Shown here: one piece after another, positions 17,753 to 26,440 of the stretch | Layout: every line of letters begins with the position of its first letter | Position numbering within the stretch: the stretch's first letter is position 1 | From: an uncultured Bacteroidales bacterium | GTDB lineage: Bacteria > Bacteroidota > Bacteroidia > Bacteroidales > UBA932 | Assembly: GCA_905234795.1 (NCBI GenBank) | Contig: CAJOIQ010000006.1 | Span: forward strand, 1-64,000 | Direction of reading: 5' to 3' | DNA length: 64,000 bases | Translations under genes and position numbers: made by a program | Notes under the pieces: model-generated | What the model saw: the letters and a program-made list of their open reading frames with translations, nothing else | Database searches by the model: none | What the model was told of the DNA's origin: nothing

Positions 17753-18481
17753 ATGACTAGTACTGAAATAAAGTTCATCAAAGCGCTGTCACAGAAGAAG
17801 TTCCGTGACCAGAGCGGGTTGTTTGTGGCCGAAGGGGAAAAACTGGTGGCCGAAGCCCTGGCATCCCGTTTCCAGGTAGAGAAAGTATACAGGAAGGAGG
17901 AGATTGGGGAAGCCGCCATGGCCCGCATTTCGGGCCTATCCTCGCCTTCTCCCGCCCTTGCGCTGGTCCGTCGGCCCGACGACTTGGAAAAGGGAGAAAT
18001 GCCTTCAAAAGGCCTCTTTTTAGCCCTGGACAGCATCCGGGATCCCGGCAACCTGGGCACCATCCTGCGCATCGCCGACTGGTTCGGCATCGACGCCGTC
18101 TATGCCTCCCCCGATACCGTGGATATCTTCAATCCCAAAGTGGTCCAGGCTACCATGGGCGCCATCTTCCGGGTGCGCTTCCACTACACCCCCATCCCTG
18201 CACTGTGCCGCGCCGCTCTGGAAAAAGGCGGTAAAGTTTACGGCACCTTCCTGGACGGGGAAAACCTGTACCAAAAAGCGCTGGACTGCGGGTCCAACGC
18301 TCCTGCTGTGATTGTGATCGGCAACGAGGCCAACGGTATTTCTCCGGAAACGGGCGCCTGCGTATCCCACAGGCTGTACATCCCGCCGTTCCCGGCCGAC
18401 GATCCGGGTTCCGAATCCCTCAACGCCGCGGTGGCAACGGCCGTCACCGTGGCCGAATTCCGCCGCCAGGGAAACTACTGA
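17753..18481 (+). CDS. SpoU/TrmH-family RNA 2'-O-methyltransferase
   Basis: A 242-residue SPOUT-class methyltransferase. The N-terminal part (about 1-75) is the SpoU substrate-binding domain, and the C-terminal trefoil-knot domain carries LDSIRDPGNLGTILRIADWFG near residue 90, VIVIGNEANGIS near 186, and the final LNAAVATAVTVAEFRRQ. These are the three SpoU motifs. It methylates a ribose in rRNA or tRNA, exact target unknown. It ends convergently with the GH13 gene with a 7-base overlap. Confidence 0.9.
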   Translation: MTSTEIKFIKALSQKKFRDQSGLFVAEGEKLVAEALASRFQVEKVYRKEEIGEAAMARISGLSSPSPALALVRRPDDLEKGEMPSKGLFLALDSIRDPGNLGTILRIADWFGIDAVYASPDTVDIFNPKVVQATMGAIFRVRFHYTPIPALCRAALEKGGKVYGTFLDGENLYQKALDCGSNAPAVIVIGNEANGISPETGACVSHRLYIPPFPADDPGSESLNAAVATAVTVAEFRRQGNY

Positions 18482-19899
18482 ATCCTTAATAATACGTAAT
18501 CTTTCTCGGGGACCTCTACGGTGTAGACGGTCTTTGTGGCCTTGATGCCCAGATAATCCAGGCCCTCCTGGGGAATGCGCAGGGTCATTTCCTGCGACCG
18601 GCCGAAGTTGGCCACTACCAGATAACCCATATGACCGGCGGCGCGGGCAAAAGCGAAGTGGCGGTCCGGGTTGAAGCTGCCGTCCTGGCAATAACACAGG
18701 TCAAAGGTTTTTCCTTCGGAGAAAGCCGGATTCTTGGACCAGTACAGGATATCGGAATACCGCGCCTGAACATGTGCATCGGGATTGAGAAGGGCCGGAA
18801 CCTTGCACCAGTCAAAGATGGAGGTACGGCCGTCGCGGCCGCTGAAGCCCTCGGCCTGCATTCCCCTCTCCCCGCATTCCTGGCCGAAATACAGCATGAA
18901 CGGGGCGTCGTTCAGCAGCAGGGAAACCGCCAGGGCAGCATACCCCGCCTCCGGCTTGCGGCAGAAGAAATCCGACGCCACACGCTGCTCGTCGTGGTTC
19001 TCCAGGAAATTGAGCATGCGGGGCTGCAACTTGCCCAGAGACTGCCAGCACCCGGTGATGCCCCGGGCCGAAGCCTCACTGCAGGTCACGGCGCGCAAAG
19101 TGTCGTACAGGCCGGATTTGTCGTAAAGCAGGTCAAAGCCCACATTCTCTATGTACATCTGATACTTCTCCTTCTGGTACACCTCGGCAATGAAGCAGAT
19201 GTCCGGATAAACTTTTTTCACGGAAGCAATGAGCCACTTCATGAAAGAAGGCGGCACCATTTCCACCATGTCGCAGCGGAAACCGTCCACGCCCATGCCG
19301 GCCCAGTACAGCACAATATCCAGCATCTTGTCCCAGGTCCCGGTATGGGTGTCGCAGTAGTTCAGCCGCACCGTCTCATACCAGTCGTTGATGCCGGGGG
19401 CCGATGAAAACACGTTTCCGGAGGCCCTGGCGGGGAATTCCTCATAGCCATTGGCCGCCACGGGGAGGCGCAGGGCCTCTCCGGGATAATAGTAGAAGTC
19501 ATTCTCGGGAGCCCAGTGCACCGACTTGTCGTCGTCGGCGCCGAAGTTCACATTCTCCCGGGCCACGTGGTTGGGAACGAAGTCGATGATAAGTTTGAGG
19601 CCGGCGTCGTGGACCCGACGGACCAGGTCCTTGAATTCCTCCATCCGATGGGCCGGATTGTCGGCCAGATAGGGATTCACGTCAAAATAATCCGTAATGG
19701 CATAGGGAGAGCCGGCGTCTCCCTTCACCACTTTCTGCGGCTCATCCCCCCAGCGGGTGGCGTGGCGGATGATACCGGTGCACCACAGGGCATCCATGCC
19801 CAGGGTGTCTTTTATATATTCCAGGCTGGCCTGGTCTATTGCCGAGAAATGGCCGTTCCCCCACAGACGGGGCAACAGCTGATATATCAATTGTTTCAT
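18475..19899 (-). CDS. GH13 alpha-amylase-family glycosidase (cytoplasmic)
   Basis: A 474-residue GH13 enzyme without a signal peptide, so probably intracellular. The four conserved regions are present: DFVPNH (106-111), GFRCD with the nucleophile Asp210, FIAEVY with acid/base Glu239, and ENHDEQR (300-306) with the third catalytic Asp303. The C-terminal 80 residues form the usual all-beta domain. It should cleave alpha-1,4-glucans or maltodextrins. It is the last gene of a tight minus-strand run; its ATG overlaps the stop of the CotH-like gene by 4 bases. Glycogen or maltodextrin use would fit with the phosphofructokinase in the same run. Confidence 0.88.
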   Translation of the reverse strand: MKQLIYQLLPRLWGNGHFSAIDQASLEYIKDTLGMDALWCTGIIRHATRWGDEPQKVVKGDAGSPYAITDYFDVNPYLADNPAHRMEEFKDLVRRVHDAGLKLIIDFVPNHVARENVNFGADDDKSVHWAPENDFYYYPGEALRLPVAANGYEEFPARASGNVFSSAPGINDWYETVRLNYCDTHTGTWDKMLDIVLYWAGMGVDGFRCDMVEMVPPSFMKWLIASVKKVYPDICFIAEVYQKEKYQMYIENVGFDLLYDKSGLYDTLRAVTCSEASARGITGCWQSLGKLQPRMLNFLENHDEQRVASDFFCRKPEAGYAALAVSLLLNDAPFMLYFGQECGERGMQAEGFSGRDGRTSIFDWCKVPALLNPDAHVQARYSDILYWSKNPAFSEGKTFDLCYCQDGSFNPDRHFAFARAAGHMGYLVVANFGRSQEMTLRIPQEGLDYLGIKATKTVYTVEVPEKDYVLLRIQ

Positions 19900-21215
19900 T
19901 GCAGTTGTGCAAGCTGTTCGTCCAGGGTTTCAATCCTGAACAGGAGGGCTTCCTTCATCTTGTCCACCGCTTCCTGGAAACTGAGGTCTTCGTCCATGTT
20001 CACCATCCAGTTGGAATCGGCAGTTCCCTGCGGGTTTGGATAGCAAGGCCACATCTCGTGATTCAGGACTTCGCTGCTCCTGATCCAGTCGGCCTGCTGG
20101 TCGATATATTCCGTGAGGCTCACAAACTGGGGGCGCAATGCCTTCCAACGGGCCTTAAGGCGTTTGCGGAACTCCGGCAGGGGGAAAAGTTGAAAATAAT
20201 AAAGGGCGCTTTTGAGACGGAGCCGGGGAACATCCGATGATATACGGAACGTACCGTAGTCAAAGTCCCATACAGGCCCGGCATACATCACGCCGTCCCG
20301 GATGTAGAAGAAGCAGCTCTTGGGGTGACGGGGTTCTGCATTGTACGCCAGTTCATTCACCAGATACCAGTCACAGAAGCTGTTCAGGTCAATCTTTTGG
20401 GTCCATCTTCCTGTAGCCACGTGGTAAATGGCATCCTCCACATCCTGAAGGGCGAACATGCACTGGTCCTTGAGGGAGCTCACCCAATAGATATAGGAGA
20501 CCTCGTCCCTGTCCGGATACTTTACCACCACAGGTACATCCCCTTCGAACCATTCGCCGGACTTATAATAGTGGCAATAGGCCGTAAAGTCCTCTTCCCC
20601 GCGGTCCGACGTATCGAAGGAGTAAAGATAGTCGGCGTCAAAATGTGCCCCCTCCACCTGGATTTTCTCTCCCAGCCAGTACACGCCCCGGTACTCCATC
20701 TCTCCTTCGGTATCCGGAGTCTCGAAGTACAGTTTCACAAAGATGCCGGACGGCGTCCACTCCAGGGATGTGCGCCGGGCAGCCTCGAAGGCCACCTGGT
20801 TGCGCAGCAGCGTACGGTCCATCCAGTTGGCCAGCAGAACCCACCTCTTGGTTTTTCCGGTGCCGATGAGATTGGTCTTCCGGCTCAATTTGAGCGCATA
20901 AGGTTTTTTGGGAAACTGGCTCCAGGAAATGTTGCCGCGGCCTTTGATATCCAGGGAGTCGGACTGGTACACGGTGGTATCGCGTCCGTTAATCCTGACG
21001 TCGATATGGATATGGACGTTCTCTGTCCATTCGTCCCTGCTGGTAATCTCCTGAGGGACTTTGATATACACGCAGGGAAGGGAATCAATCCCGGAAGGGA
21101 TGACAGAGACCTTTTCCAGGGGATCGGACTGCTCCGGTATAATGAATTTCCGCTGGCAAGCCGTCCAAAGGAGACTTGCCAGCAGAAAAAAACATACCGT
21201 CCGGAGCGGGCGCAT
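19896..21215 (-). CDS. CotH-kinase-like lipoprotein
   Basis: A 439-residue protein with a lipobox (LLWTACQ, Cys20) and a CotH-type kinase domain. Supporting motifs are KGRGNISWSQFPKKPYALKL near residue 90, LLANWMDRTLLRNQVA near 126, WYLVNELAYNAEPR near 278 and the metal-binding WDFDYG near 318. CotH proteins are atypical protein kinases that phosphorylate spore-coat or secreted proteins; in Bacteroidota they are often surface lipoproteins of unknown target. It lies between the phosphofructokinase gene (1-base gap) and the GH13 gene (4-base overlap), so the three are almost certainly cotranscribed. Confidence 0.85.
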   Translation of the reverse strand: MRPLRTVCFFLLASLLWTACQRKFIIPEQSDPLEKVSVIPSGIDSLPCVYIKVPQEITSRDEWTENVHIHIDVRINGRDTTVYQSDSLDIKGRGNISWSQFPKKPYALKLSRKTNLIGTGKTKRWVLLANWMDRTLLRNQVAFEAARRTSLEWTPSGIFVKLYFETPDTEGEMEYRGVYWLGEKIQVEGAHFDADYLYSFDTSDRGEEDFTAYCHYYKSGEWFEGDVPVVVKYPDRDEVSYIYWVSSLKDQCMFALQDVEDAIYHVATGRWTQKIDLNSFCDWYLVNELAYNAEPRHPKSCFFYIRDGVMYAGPVWDFDYGTFRISSDVPRLRLKSALYYFQLFPLPEFRKRLKARWKALRPQFVSLTEYIDQQADWIRSSEVLNHEMWPCYPNPQGTADSNWMVNMDEDLSFQEAVDKMKEALLFRIETLDEQLAQLQ

Positions 21216-21216
21216 T

Positions 21217-22446
21217 TTACCAGTTCAGGATCTTCTTGAAGTCGTAGGCCTCGGGGTTGGCCACATACTTCTTTGCCGCCTCATAGTCGGCGGGGCTCAC
21301 GCAGTGGCAGATGTGCGTGAAGTAGTTCTGGGAAATGCCGTTCTCGATATCCACGCGGCGCGGCGGAATCTTGCCTTCCTCGTTCTGAAGGTCTTTCAGG
21401 TAAAGGGGATTGGTATTTCCGCAAGGGTCCACATAGACCATGCAGCCGGTTTCTCCGCGGGAGTACAGGTCATATACGCCCATGGCCAGCTCGGTGCAAT
21501 AGGAGAGGTCGTAGGCGATGGGATCCTGGCAGCGGACGTCGTAGCCGATTTCCACGGGACGGGTCTTCACCTTAAGGCCGAGCTCGTTGAATTTCTTCTC
21601 CAGAATGTCGTTGAACAGGACAGCCTTGGAAATCTTGCCCAGTTCGGGATGGCCGTGCTCGTCGTAAGTCATGTGCACGCCGGCGTTCTTGATTTCCTGG
21701 GGATCCAGGTCATGGAACACACCCTCGGCCACTACGATGGTGCCGTAGTCGATGCCCAGGATTTTGCGCTTGATGATGGCGGAGATGGCCAGATTCACAA
21801 TCTTGTCCAAGGTGATGGCCGTCTTGTTGAACATCTCGGGGATGATGGTCATGGGGCAATGGGTAGCCTCACCGATTCCCAGGGCAAGGTGACCGGCGCT
21901 GCGGCCCATGGCGCTGATGATGAGCCAGTTGCCGCTGGTGCGGGCATCTTCGTAGACCGTCTTGGCCAGGTGGGTACCCTCGTCCTTGGCGCTGTTGAAG
22001 CCGAAAGTGGGGGCGTTGCCGGGCAAAGGAAGGTCGTTGTCGATGGTCTTGGGCACGTGGATGTTGCGGATGGGATAATGGCGGGCTTCCAGGAACTTGG
22101 CAATACGGTTGGCGGTAGAAGCGGTGTCGTCACCACCCACGGTAACCAGAAGCTTGATATTATTGTCCTTGAACAGATCCAGGTTGAAGTTGTTCTCGAA
22201 GTCCGAATCCTTGGGTTTGAAACGGGACATCTGGAAATAGGAACCGCCGCGGTTGAAATAATAGTCGGCCAGGGCGAAGGAGATGTCCTCCGTACGGGGA
22301 TTCTTGGAGAACAGGCCGCTGTAACCACCGTGCAGGCCGATGACACGGAAACCGTTGGACAGGAAGGTCTTGGCGACAGACATGACGACGGTGTTCATGC
22401 CCGGAGCCGGGCCGCCGCCACACAGGATGATGATGGAATCTTTCAT
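21217..22446 (-). CDS. 6-phosphofructokinase, probably pyrophosphate-dependent
   Basis: A 409-residue enzyme phosphorylating fructose 6-phosphate to the 1,6-bisphosphate in glycolysis. The phosphoryl-donor loop reads GGDDT (104-108): the second Asp, in place of the Gly of ATP-dependent enzymes (GGDGS), is the marker of PPi-dependent PFK. PKTIDND (132-138) supplies the catalytic Asp and the Lys typical of PPi users. ISAMGRSAGHLAL near 178 binds the sugar phosphate. PPi use makes the step reversible. The donor is inferred from these residues, not measured. It lies between GtrA (9-base gap) and CotH. Confidence 0.9.
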   Translation of the reverse strand: MKDSIIILCGGGPAPGMNTVVMSVAKTFLSNGFRVIGLHGGYSGLFSKNPRTEDISFALADYYFNRGGSYFQMSRFKPKDSDFENNFNLDLFKDNNIKLLVTVGGDDTASTANRIAKFLEARHYPIRNIHVPKTIDNDLPLPGNAPTFGFNSAKDEGTHLAKTVYEDARTSGNWLIISAMGRSAGHLALGIGEATHCPMTIIPEMFNKTAITLDKIVNLAISAIIKRKILGIDYGTIVVAEGVFHDLDPQEIKNAGVHMTYDEHGHPELGKISKAVLFNDILEKKFNELGLKVKTRPVEIGYDVRCQDPIAYDLSYCTELAMGVYDLYSRGETGCMVYVDPCGNTNPLYLKDLQNEEGKIPPRRVDIENGISQNYFTHICHCVSPADYEAAKKYVANPEAYDFKKILNW

Positions 22447-22455
22447 GGTGTTTTG

Positions 22456-22941
22456 TTAATCGTTTATAATTGTTTTGCTGTTTTTGATGGTCTTGTTGAA
22501 GATGACGAATTCGCTCATCACAAAGTTGAAGCCTCCGCTGAAGGTGAGCGCCAGGAGGTTACACAGTACGGGTTCCAGGGTGCTTTCCTGCAGCCAGTGC
22601 AGGGAGACGAACAGGAAGTGGAAACCCTGCATGGCCAGCAGCTTGAGGATGTAGGCGCCGATACAGGCCGCATTATAGGCAGCCAGATGCCGGAAAAAGG
22701 ACCGGGTATTGTGCTGGCTGATGCGTTCTGTCCAGACAAAGAAATATGCGATGCAGAAGTTGGCGATGGCCGCCAGTTCGAAGGAGATGGTGGGGGCAAT
22801 CCAGTATGACCCCCAGTAATTGCCGCGGAAAGCGTAGGTGCTCAGCACCCAGTGAAGCCCCAGGTCCACAATAGTTCCCACGCTGCTTGTGAGAACAAAC
22901 ATCACGAACTTGCTCAGCAATTCTTTCCAGCTCCGGCTCAT
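22456..22941 (-). CDS. GtrA-like small membrane protein
   Basis: A 161-residue polytopic protein with four hydrophobic helices (about 10-35, 48-72, 88-112, 124-150). It matches the GtrA/DPMS family: a Phe-rich first helix FVMFVLTSSVGTIVDLGLHWVL and the C-terminal TFSGGFNFVMSEFVIFN. The family is thought to help flip or handle polyprenyl-linked sugars in the inner membrane. It is the first gene of the minus-strand run leading to phosphofructokinase, CotH and GH13, driven by a canonical promoter at 22959-22989. Confidence 0.82.
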   Translation of the reverse strand: MSRSWKELLSKFVMFVLTSSVGTIVDLGLHWVLSTYAFRGNYWGSYWIAPTISFELAAIANFCIAYFFVWTERISQHNTRSFFRHLAAYNAACIGAYILKLLAMQGFHFLFVSLHWLQESTLEPVLCNLLALTFSGGFNFVMSEFVIFNKTIKNSKTIIND

Positions 22942-22958
22942 ACGTAGTATAAATCATA

Positions 22959-22989
22959 CAAAGATACAAATTTTTGTATTTGTCACAAA
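22959..22989 (-). promoter_or_regulatory. Canonical promoter of the GtrA-PFK-CotH-GH13 run
   Basis: On the minus strand TTTG (22989-22986), 19-base spacer, TATCTTTG (22966-22959). It overlaps the divergent plus-strand promoter of the glsB-like gene, so the two may compete. Confidence 0.8.
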
Positions 22990-23004
22990 ATTGGACTAAT
23001 TTAG
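22973..23004 (+). promoter_or_regulatory. Probable promoter of the glsB-like gene
   Basis: TTTG (22973-22976), 20-base spacer and TAATTTAG (22997-23004), one mismatch from TAnnTTTG. The start codon lies 28 bases downstream. It overlaps the opposite-strand promoter. Confidence 0.5.
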
Positions 23005-23032
23005 CAATTCCTAAAACGTAGTACTGAAGCCC

Positions 23033-24013
23033 ATGGAACCTGTCATAGAAGCCGTCAGCCGGGAAGCCTTGATGGCCGAACTCAATCCGCAAACCCTGCT
23101 CCGCACCACCAACCGTGCCGACAACGAACTGTACGTGGTGGGCCCGGAGGCCGTCAATGTCATCCGGGAAATCGGCCGCCTGCGGGAAATCGCCTTCCGT
23201 AACGACGGCGGAGGAACGGGCAAAGCCCTGGATATCGACGAATTCGACACAGACCCTGCCTTCGGATACAAACAGCTGGTGCTGTGGGACCCCCAGGCAA
23301 AGGAAATCATCGGCGGATACCGTTTCTGCATCTGCGACCAAGCCCTGTTCAACCGGGAAGGCCAGCCCGTGCTCACGTCCTCCCACATGTTCCATTTCTC
23401 CAAGAAGTTCATCAAGCACTACCTCCCCTATACCCTGGAGCTGGGCCGAAGCTTCGTTTCCGTAGAATACCAGAGCTCCAAGGCCGGTGCCAAGAGCCTC
23501 TATGCACTGGATAACCTTTTCGACGGAATCGGCGCCCTCAGCGTCCTGTACAAAAAACGCATCAAGCATTTCTTCGGCAAGGCCACCATTTACAGGTCCT
23601 ACCCCACAGAAGCCCGGGAAATGATTATGTGCTTCCTGCACAAATACTTCGGAAAAGGGCACCGCATGCTTTCCATCCGCAAGGAAGTCAAGGTGGAAAA
23701 ATCGGTCCGCCGCCGGTACTACAAACTGTTCAAGGGCCTGGATTTCAAGGAAGGGTACCGCGTGCTCAAGGCCGAGGTCCAGAAGTCCGGCGTCTTCATT
23801 CCCCCGCTGGTGAACACGTACATGAACCTCTCCCCCACCATGATCTATTTCGGGACGGGCATCAACGACGAATTCGGAGACGTGTTCGATTCCGGCATCC
23901 TGGTCACTTTCGGAGACATGTATCCGGAGAAAAGCCACCGCCATGCCGAGAGTTTCCGTAAATTGGGCTGGAAGGTGCTCCGCAAGATGCTCCGGCGCTT
24001 TTCCAAAAATTAA
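23033..24013 (+). CDS. glsB: GlsB/OlsB-like N-acyltransferase (glycine lipid synthesis)
   Basis: A 326-residue acyltransferase of the GNAT-related hemolysin/OlsB type (Acetyltransf_5-like). Family-like segments are IREIGRLREIAFRND near residue 44, IGGYRFCICD near 94 and LELGRSFVSVEYQ near 135. In Bacteroides thetaiotaomicron, GlsB adds a 3-hydroxy fatty acid to the amino group of glycine, the first step of glycine lipid (and commendamide) synthesis, and GlsA then O-acylates it. A GlsA-like gene is two genes downstream, which supports the assignment. The exact amino acid is inferred by homology. Confidence 0.72.
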   Translation: MEPVIEAVSREALMAELNPQTLLRTTNRADNELYVVGPEAVNVIREIGRLREIAFRNDGGGTGKALDIDEFDTDPAFGYKQLVLWDPQAKEIIGGYRFCICDQALFNREGQPVLTSSHMFHFSKKFIKHYLPYTLELGRSFVSVEYQSSKAGAKSLYALDNLFDGIGALSVLYKKRIKHFFGKATIYRSYPTEAREMIMCFLHKYFGKGHRMLSIRKEVKVEKSVRRRYYKLFKGLDFKEGYRVLKAEVQKSGVFIPPLVNTYMNLSPTMIYFGTGINDEFGDVFDSGILVTFGDMYPEKSHRHAESFRKLGWKVLRKMLRRFSKN

Positions 24014-24017
24014 TTGC

Positions 24018-24025
24018 TATCTTTG
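24018..24025 (+). promoter_or_regulatory. -7 box before the CDP-alcohol phosphatidyltransferase gene
   Basis: TATCTTTG, 22 bases before the ATG at 24048. No clear -33 box. It may give the downstream three genes extra transcription beyond read-through from the glsB-like gene. Confidence 0.5.
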
Positions 24026-24047
24026 CAGTCCTTATACTTAAAGAACT

Positions 24048-24755
24048 ATGAGCGAAGAGAACAAACAAGCACAACGGATCCAGACTTCCATCCTGAATCC
24101 GTACGAGAAGAAGGTGCTGGTCTATATGGCCGAACGCATGCCCGCATGGGTAACCTCCGACATGCTCACCCTGGTGGGATTTGCAGGTGCCCTCATCATG
24201 GCCACGGGTTATTCCCTTTCCAACCTTAACATGCACTGGCTGTGGCTGTCCTGCTTCGGCCTGTTTGTAAACTGGTTCGGAGATTCCCTGGACGGCAGCC
24301 TGGCACGCGTGCGCAACACCCAGCGCAAGACCTACGGCTTTTTCATCGACCACAACGTGGACGTCATCAACGAGACCATCATGTTCATCGGCGTGGGTGT
24401 GAGTCCCCTGGTGAATATGAGCTTTGCCATGTTCGCCCTCATCGCATACCTGATGCTCAGCGTGTACGTATACATCGACTGCCACCTCAAAGGGGAGATG
24501 CGCCTCACCTATGGCGGCCTGGGACCCACCGAGTTCCGCCTGGGCCTGTTCATTGTGAACGTGTGCTTCATCTACATTCCCTGGCTCTCCGAATGGAAAA
24601 AGGAGATCTGGCTGTTCCACAACCACTTCATGGTGGGCGTCATGGATTACATCGCCGTCCTGGCGGCCTTCCTCATCATCTTCTTCTATCTGCGCGGCTT
24701 TTTCAAGGACCTCAAGTACTTTGCCAAGGCCGATCCTCCCAAGAATCAGGAATAA
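24048..24755 (+). CDS. CDP-alcohol phosphatidyltransferase family membrane protein
   Basis: A 235-residue integral membrane enzyme. The signature D-x2-DG-x2-AR-x9-G-x3-D-x3-D is complete: DSLDGSLAR near residue 81, then GFFIDHNVD with the two distal Asp near 100-107. Several hydrophobic helices surround it. Such enzymes swap CMP from a CDP-linked lipid for an alcohol (glycerol phosphate, inositol phosphate, serine or another headgroup). The acceptor cannot be read from sequence. Its position between GlsB-like and GlsA-like acyltransferases, with a 3-base gap to the latter, points to membrane-lipid headgroup chemistry. Confidence 0.85.
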   Translation: MSEENKQAQRIQTSILNPYEKKVLVYMAERMPAWVTSDMLTLVGFAGALIMATGYSLSNLNMHWLWLSCFGLFVNWFGDSLDGSLARVRNTQRKTYGFFIDHNVDVINETIMFIGVGVSPLVNMSFAMFALIAYLMLSVYVYIDCHLKGEMRLTYGGLGPTEFRLGLFIVNVCFIYIPWLSEWKKEIWLFHNHFMVGVMDYIAVLAAFLIIFFYLRGFFKDLKYFAKADPPKNQE

Positions 24756-24758
24756 TAA

Positions 24759-25616
24759 ATGGTCATCACCCCCGAACAAGCCCCTCAACTGTCCCCTGTT
24801 TTCGCCGGAAAACGGGGACGGCTTTTGTTCAGGCTGGGACTCAAGGTTACGGGCATTGACCATGTGAACGAGCTTCACCAATCCGTGGAAGACCAGGGCA
24901 TTGCCCCTGGTCCCGACTTTGCCAAAGGCCTGCTGGACGGCGTAGGAGTGGACTTCCGCATCGGTAATCCGGAAAGGCTGCAGCTTCCCGACGGCCCCTT
25001 CATCGTCATTGCCAACCACATCTACGGTCACCTGGACGGCATCTGCCTGGTGGACCTGCTGGGCCACGTTCGGCCGCAGACAAAGGTCATGGTGAATGAA
25101 TTCCTCATGTGGATCCACGGTCTTGCGCCAAGTTTCATCGCCGTCAATCCGGTCACCAACGCCAGCAAAGGCACCACCGCCACCAGCGTGAGCGGCGTCA
25201 AAAGCGCCCTGGCCCAGCTGCACGCCGGAGAACCCCTGGCCATCTTCCCTTCCGGAGCCGTGGCCGACGTGAAGCCCTTCAAGGGCTGGAAGCTGGAAGA
25301 AAGGGAGTGGCAGGATGCAGCCATCCGCCTCATCCGCAAGGCCCGCGTGCCCGTGGTTCCCATCCGCTTTTTCGACCGGAATTCCCGCTTCTACTATGCC
25401 CTGGGCCTGCTGGACTACCGCGTGCGCTTTGCCCGCCTGTTCCACGAACTGTTCAACAAAAGGGGCACGCACCCGCGGCTGGCCATCGGTCCCACCATCA
25501 ACGTAGCGCAGCAGGATGCTGTTCCCGACGCCCAGTTCAAGGCATTCCTCCGAAGCAGCGTATACGACATGCCATTACCCCAAGAATTCACTTTACGTTC
25601 TCAATTATGGAAGTAA
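24759..25616 (+). CDS. glsA: GlsA-like lysophospholipid-type O-acyltransferase
   Basis: A 285-residue PlsC-superfamily acyltransferase. Block I is ANHIYGHLDG near residue 87 (His and Asp five residues apart), and the substrate-binding block is LAIFPSGAV near 163. This fits the GlsA/OlsA-type enzymes that esterify the 3-hydroxyl of an N-acyl amino acid. With the GlsB-like gene upstream, it would finish glycine lipid synthesis. A role in ordinary phosphatidic acid synthesis remains possible. The next gene overlaps its end by 10 bases. Confidence 0.72.
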   Translation: MVITPEQAPQLSPVFAGKRGRLLFRLGLKVTGIDHVNELHQSVEDQGIAPGPDFAKGLLDGVGVDFRIGNPERLQLPDGPFIVIANHIYGHLDGICLVDLLGHVRPQTKVMVNEFLMWIHGLAPSFIAVNPVTNASKGTTATSVSGVKSALAQLHAGEPLAIFPSGAVADVKPFKGWKLEEREWQDAAIRLIRKARVPVVPIRFFDRNSRFYYALGLLDYRVRFARLFHELFNKRGTHPRLAIGPTINVAQQDAVPDAQFKAFLRSSVYDMPLPQEFTLRSQLWK

Positions 25617-26416
25617 AAGTTGTCCTTCTCACCGGCGGCAGCAGCGGAATTGGAGCCGCCACCGCCCATCTGCTGGCCGATGCCGGCATGAAAGTGTATG
25701 CCGGCAGCCGTCGCGGCACCATCGACCGGCCCCAGGACGGGATTGTCCCCGTGAAACTGGACGTAAATGACGCGGCCGCCGCCCAGGCTGTGGTGGCCGA
25801 TATCCTGGAAAAGGAAGGCCGGCTGGACGCCGTCATCTGCAACGCCGGAAACGGCATTTACGGTCCGGTGGAAGGCACTACGGAGGAAGAGGCCCGCAGC
25901 CAGTTTGAAACCACATTCTTCGGCTCCCTCAAGACCATCGAAGCCTGCCTGCCGGTGTTCCGCAAACAGGGCTTCGGCCGCATAGTCACCGTGTCCTCCG
26001 TGATGGGAATCCTGCCCCTTCCCTACCAGGTGTTTTATTCCAGCGCCAAGTCGGCCCTGCTCTTCCTTACGGAGGGTCTGGCCATGGAACTTGCCGGCAC
26101 CGGTGTGGAATGCTGCTGCGTCCTCCCCGGGGACGTTGCCACCGGCTTCACCCAGGCCCGAAAACTCAATATTGCCGCACAGGATCCCCATTCTCCCTAT
26201 AAAGAGAAGATGGACAAGAACCTGGCCAAAATTGAAAAGGACGAGCTTGGGGGCATGTCTCCGGATGTCATCGGGAAAAGCATCCTCAGGCAGCTCAGGA
26301 AAAGACACATGCGTGTGAGGGTCATCCCCCGGCTGGACTATGGCCTGGTGGGATTCATAGTCCGCATTTGTCCTGTAAAACAGCGTTTGAAGCTAGTGAA
26401 TCTCTTGTATAATTAA
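25607..26416 (+). CDS. Short-chain dehydrogenase/reductase (SDR)
   Basis: A 269-residue classical SDR. It shows the cofactor loop TGGSSGIG near residue 8, CNAG near 74, and the catalytic set Ser in TVSSVMG near 127 and YSSAK near 140. The ATG at 25607 is used because the protein then begins at the first beta strand (MEVKVVLLTGG); it overlaps the acyltransferase gene by 10 bases, so they are translationally coupled. The coenzyme and substrate are unknown; within this locus it may reduce or oxidise a fatty or lipid intermediate such as a 3-keto acyl chain. Confidence 0.85.
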   Translation: MEVKVVLLTGGSSGIGAATAHLLADAGMKVYAGSRRGTIDRPQDGIVPVKLDVNDAAAAQAVVADILEKEGRLDAVICNAGNGIYGPVEGTTEEEARSQFETTFFGSLKTIEACLPVFRKQGFGRIVTVSSVMGILPLPYQVFYSSAKSALLFLTEGLAMELAGTGVECCCVLPGDVATGFTQARKLNIAAQDPHSPYKEKMDKNLAKIEKDELGGMSPDVIGKSILRQLRKRHMRVRVIPRLDYGLVGFIVRICPVKQRLKLVNLLYN

Positions 26417-26435
26417 CAAAAATGCTCTATCTTTG
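26405..26435 (+). promoter_or_regulatory. Promoter of the DUF5686 gene, -7 box 5 bases before the ATG
   Basis: TTG (26405-26407), 20-base spacer, TATCTTTG (26428-26435), ATG at 26441. The predicted mRNA would start at or within a base or two of the start codon. Confidence 0.65.
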
Positions 26436-26440
26436 ATTGA

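Noticed and set aside
21061..22809. A 582-codon plus-strand frame opposite the phosphofructokinase and GtrA genes
   Set aside because: It mirrors conserved minus-strand genes; no recognisable motif.
25109..25606. A long N-terminal extension of the SDR protein
   Set aside because: The extra sequence is out of frame with the well-supported acyltransferase gene and lacks SDR features; the Rossmann fold begins at the ATG at 25607.
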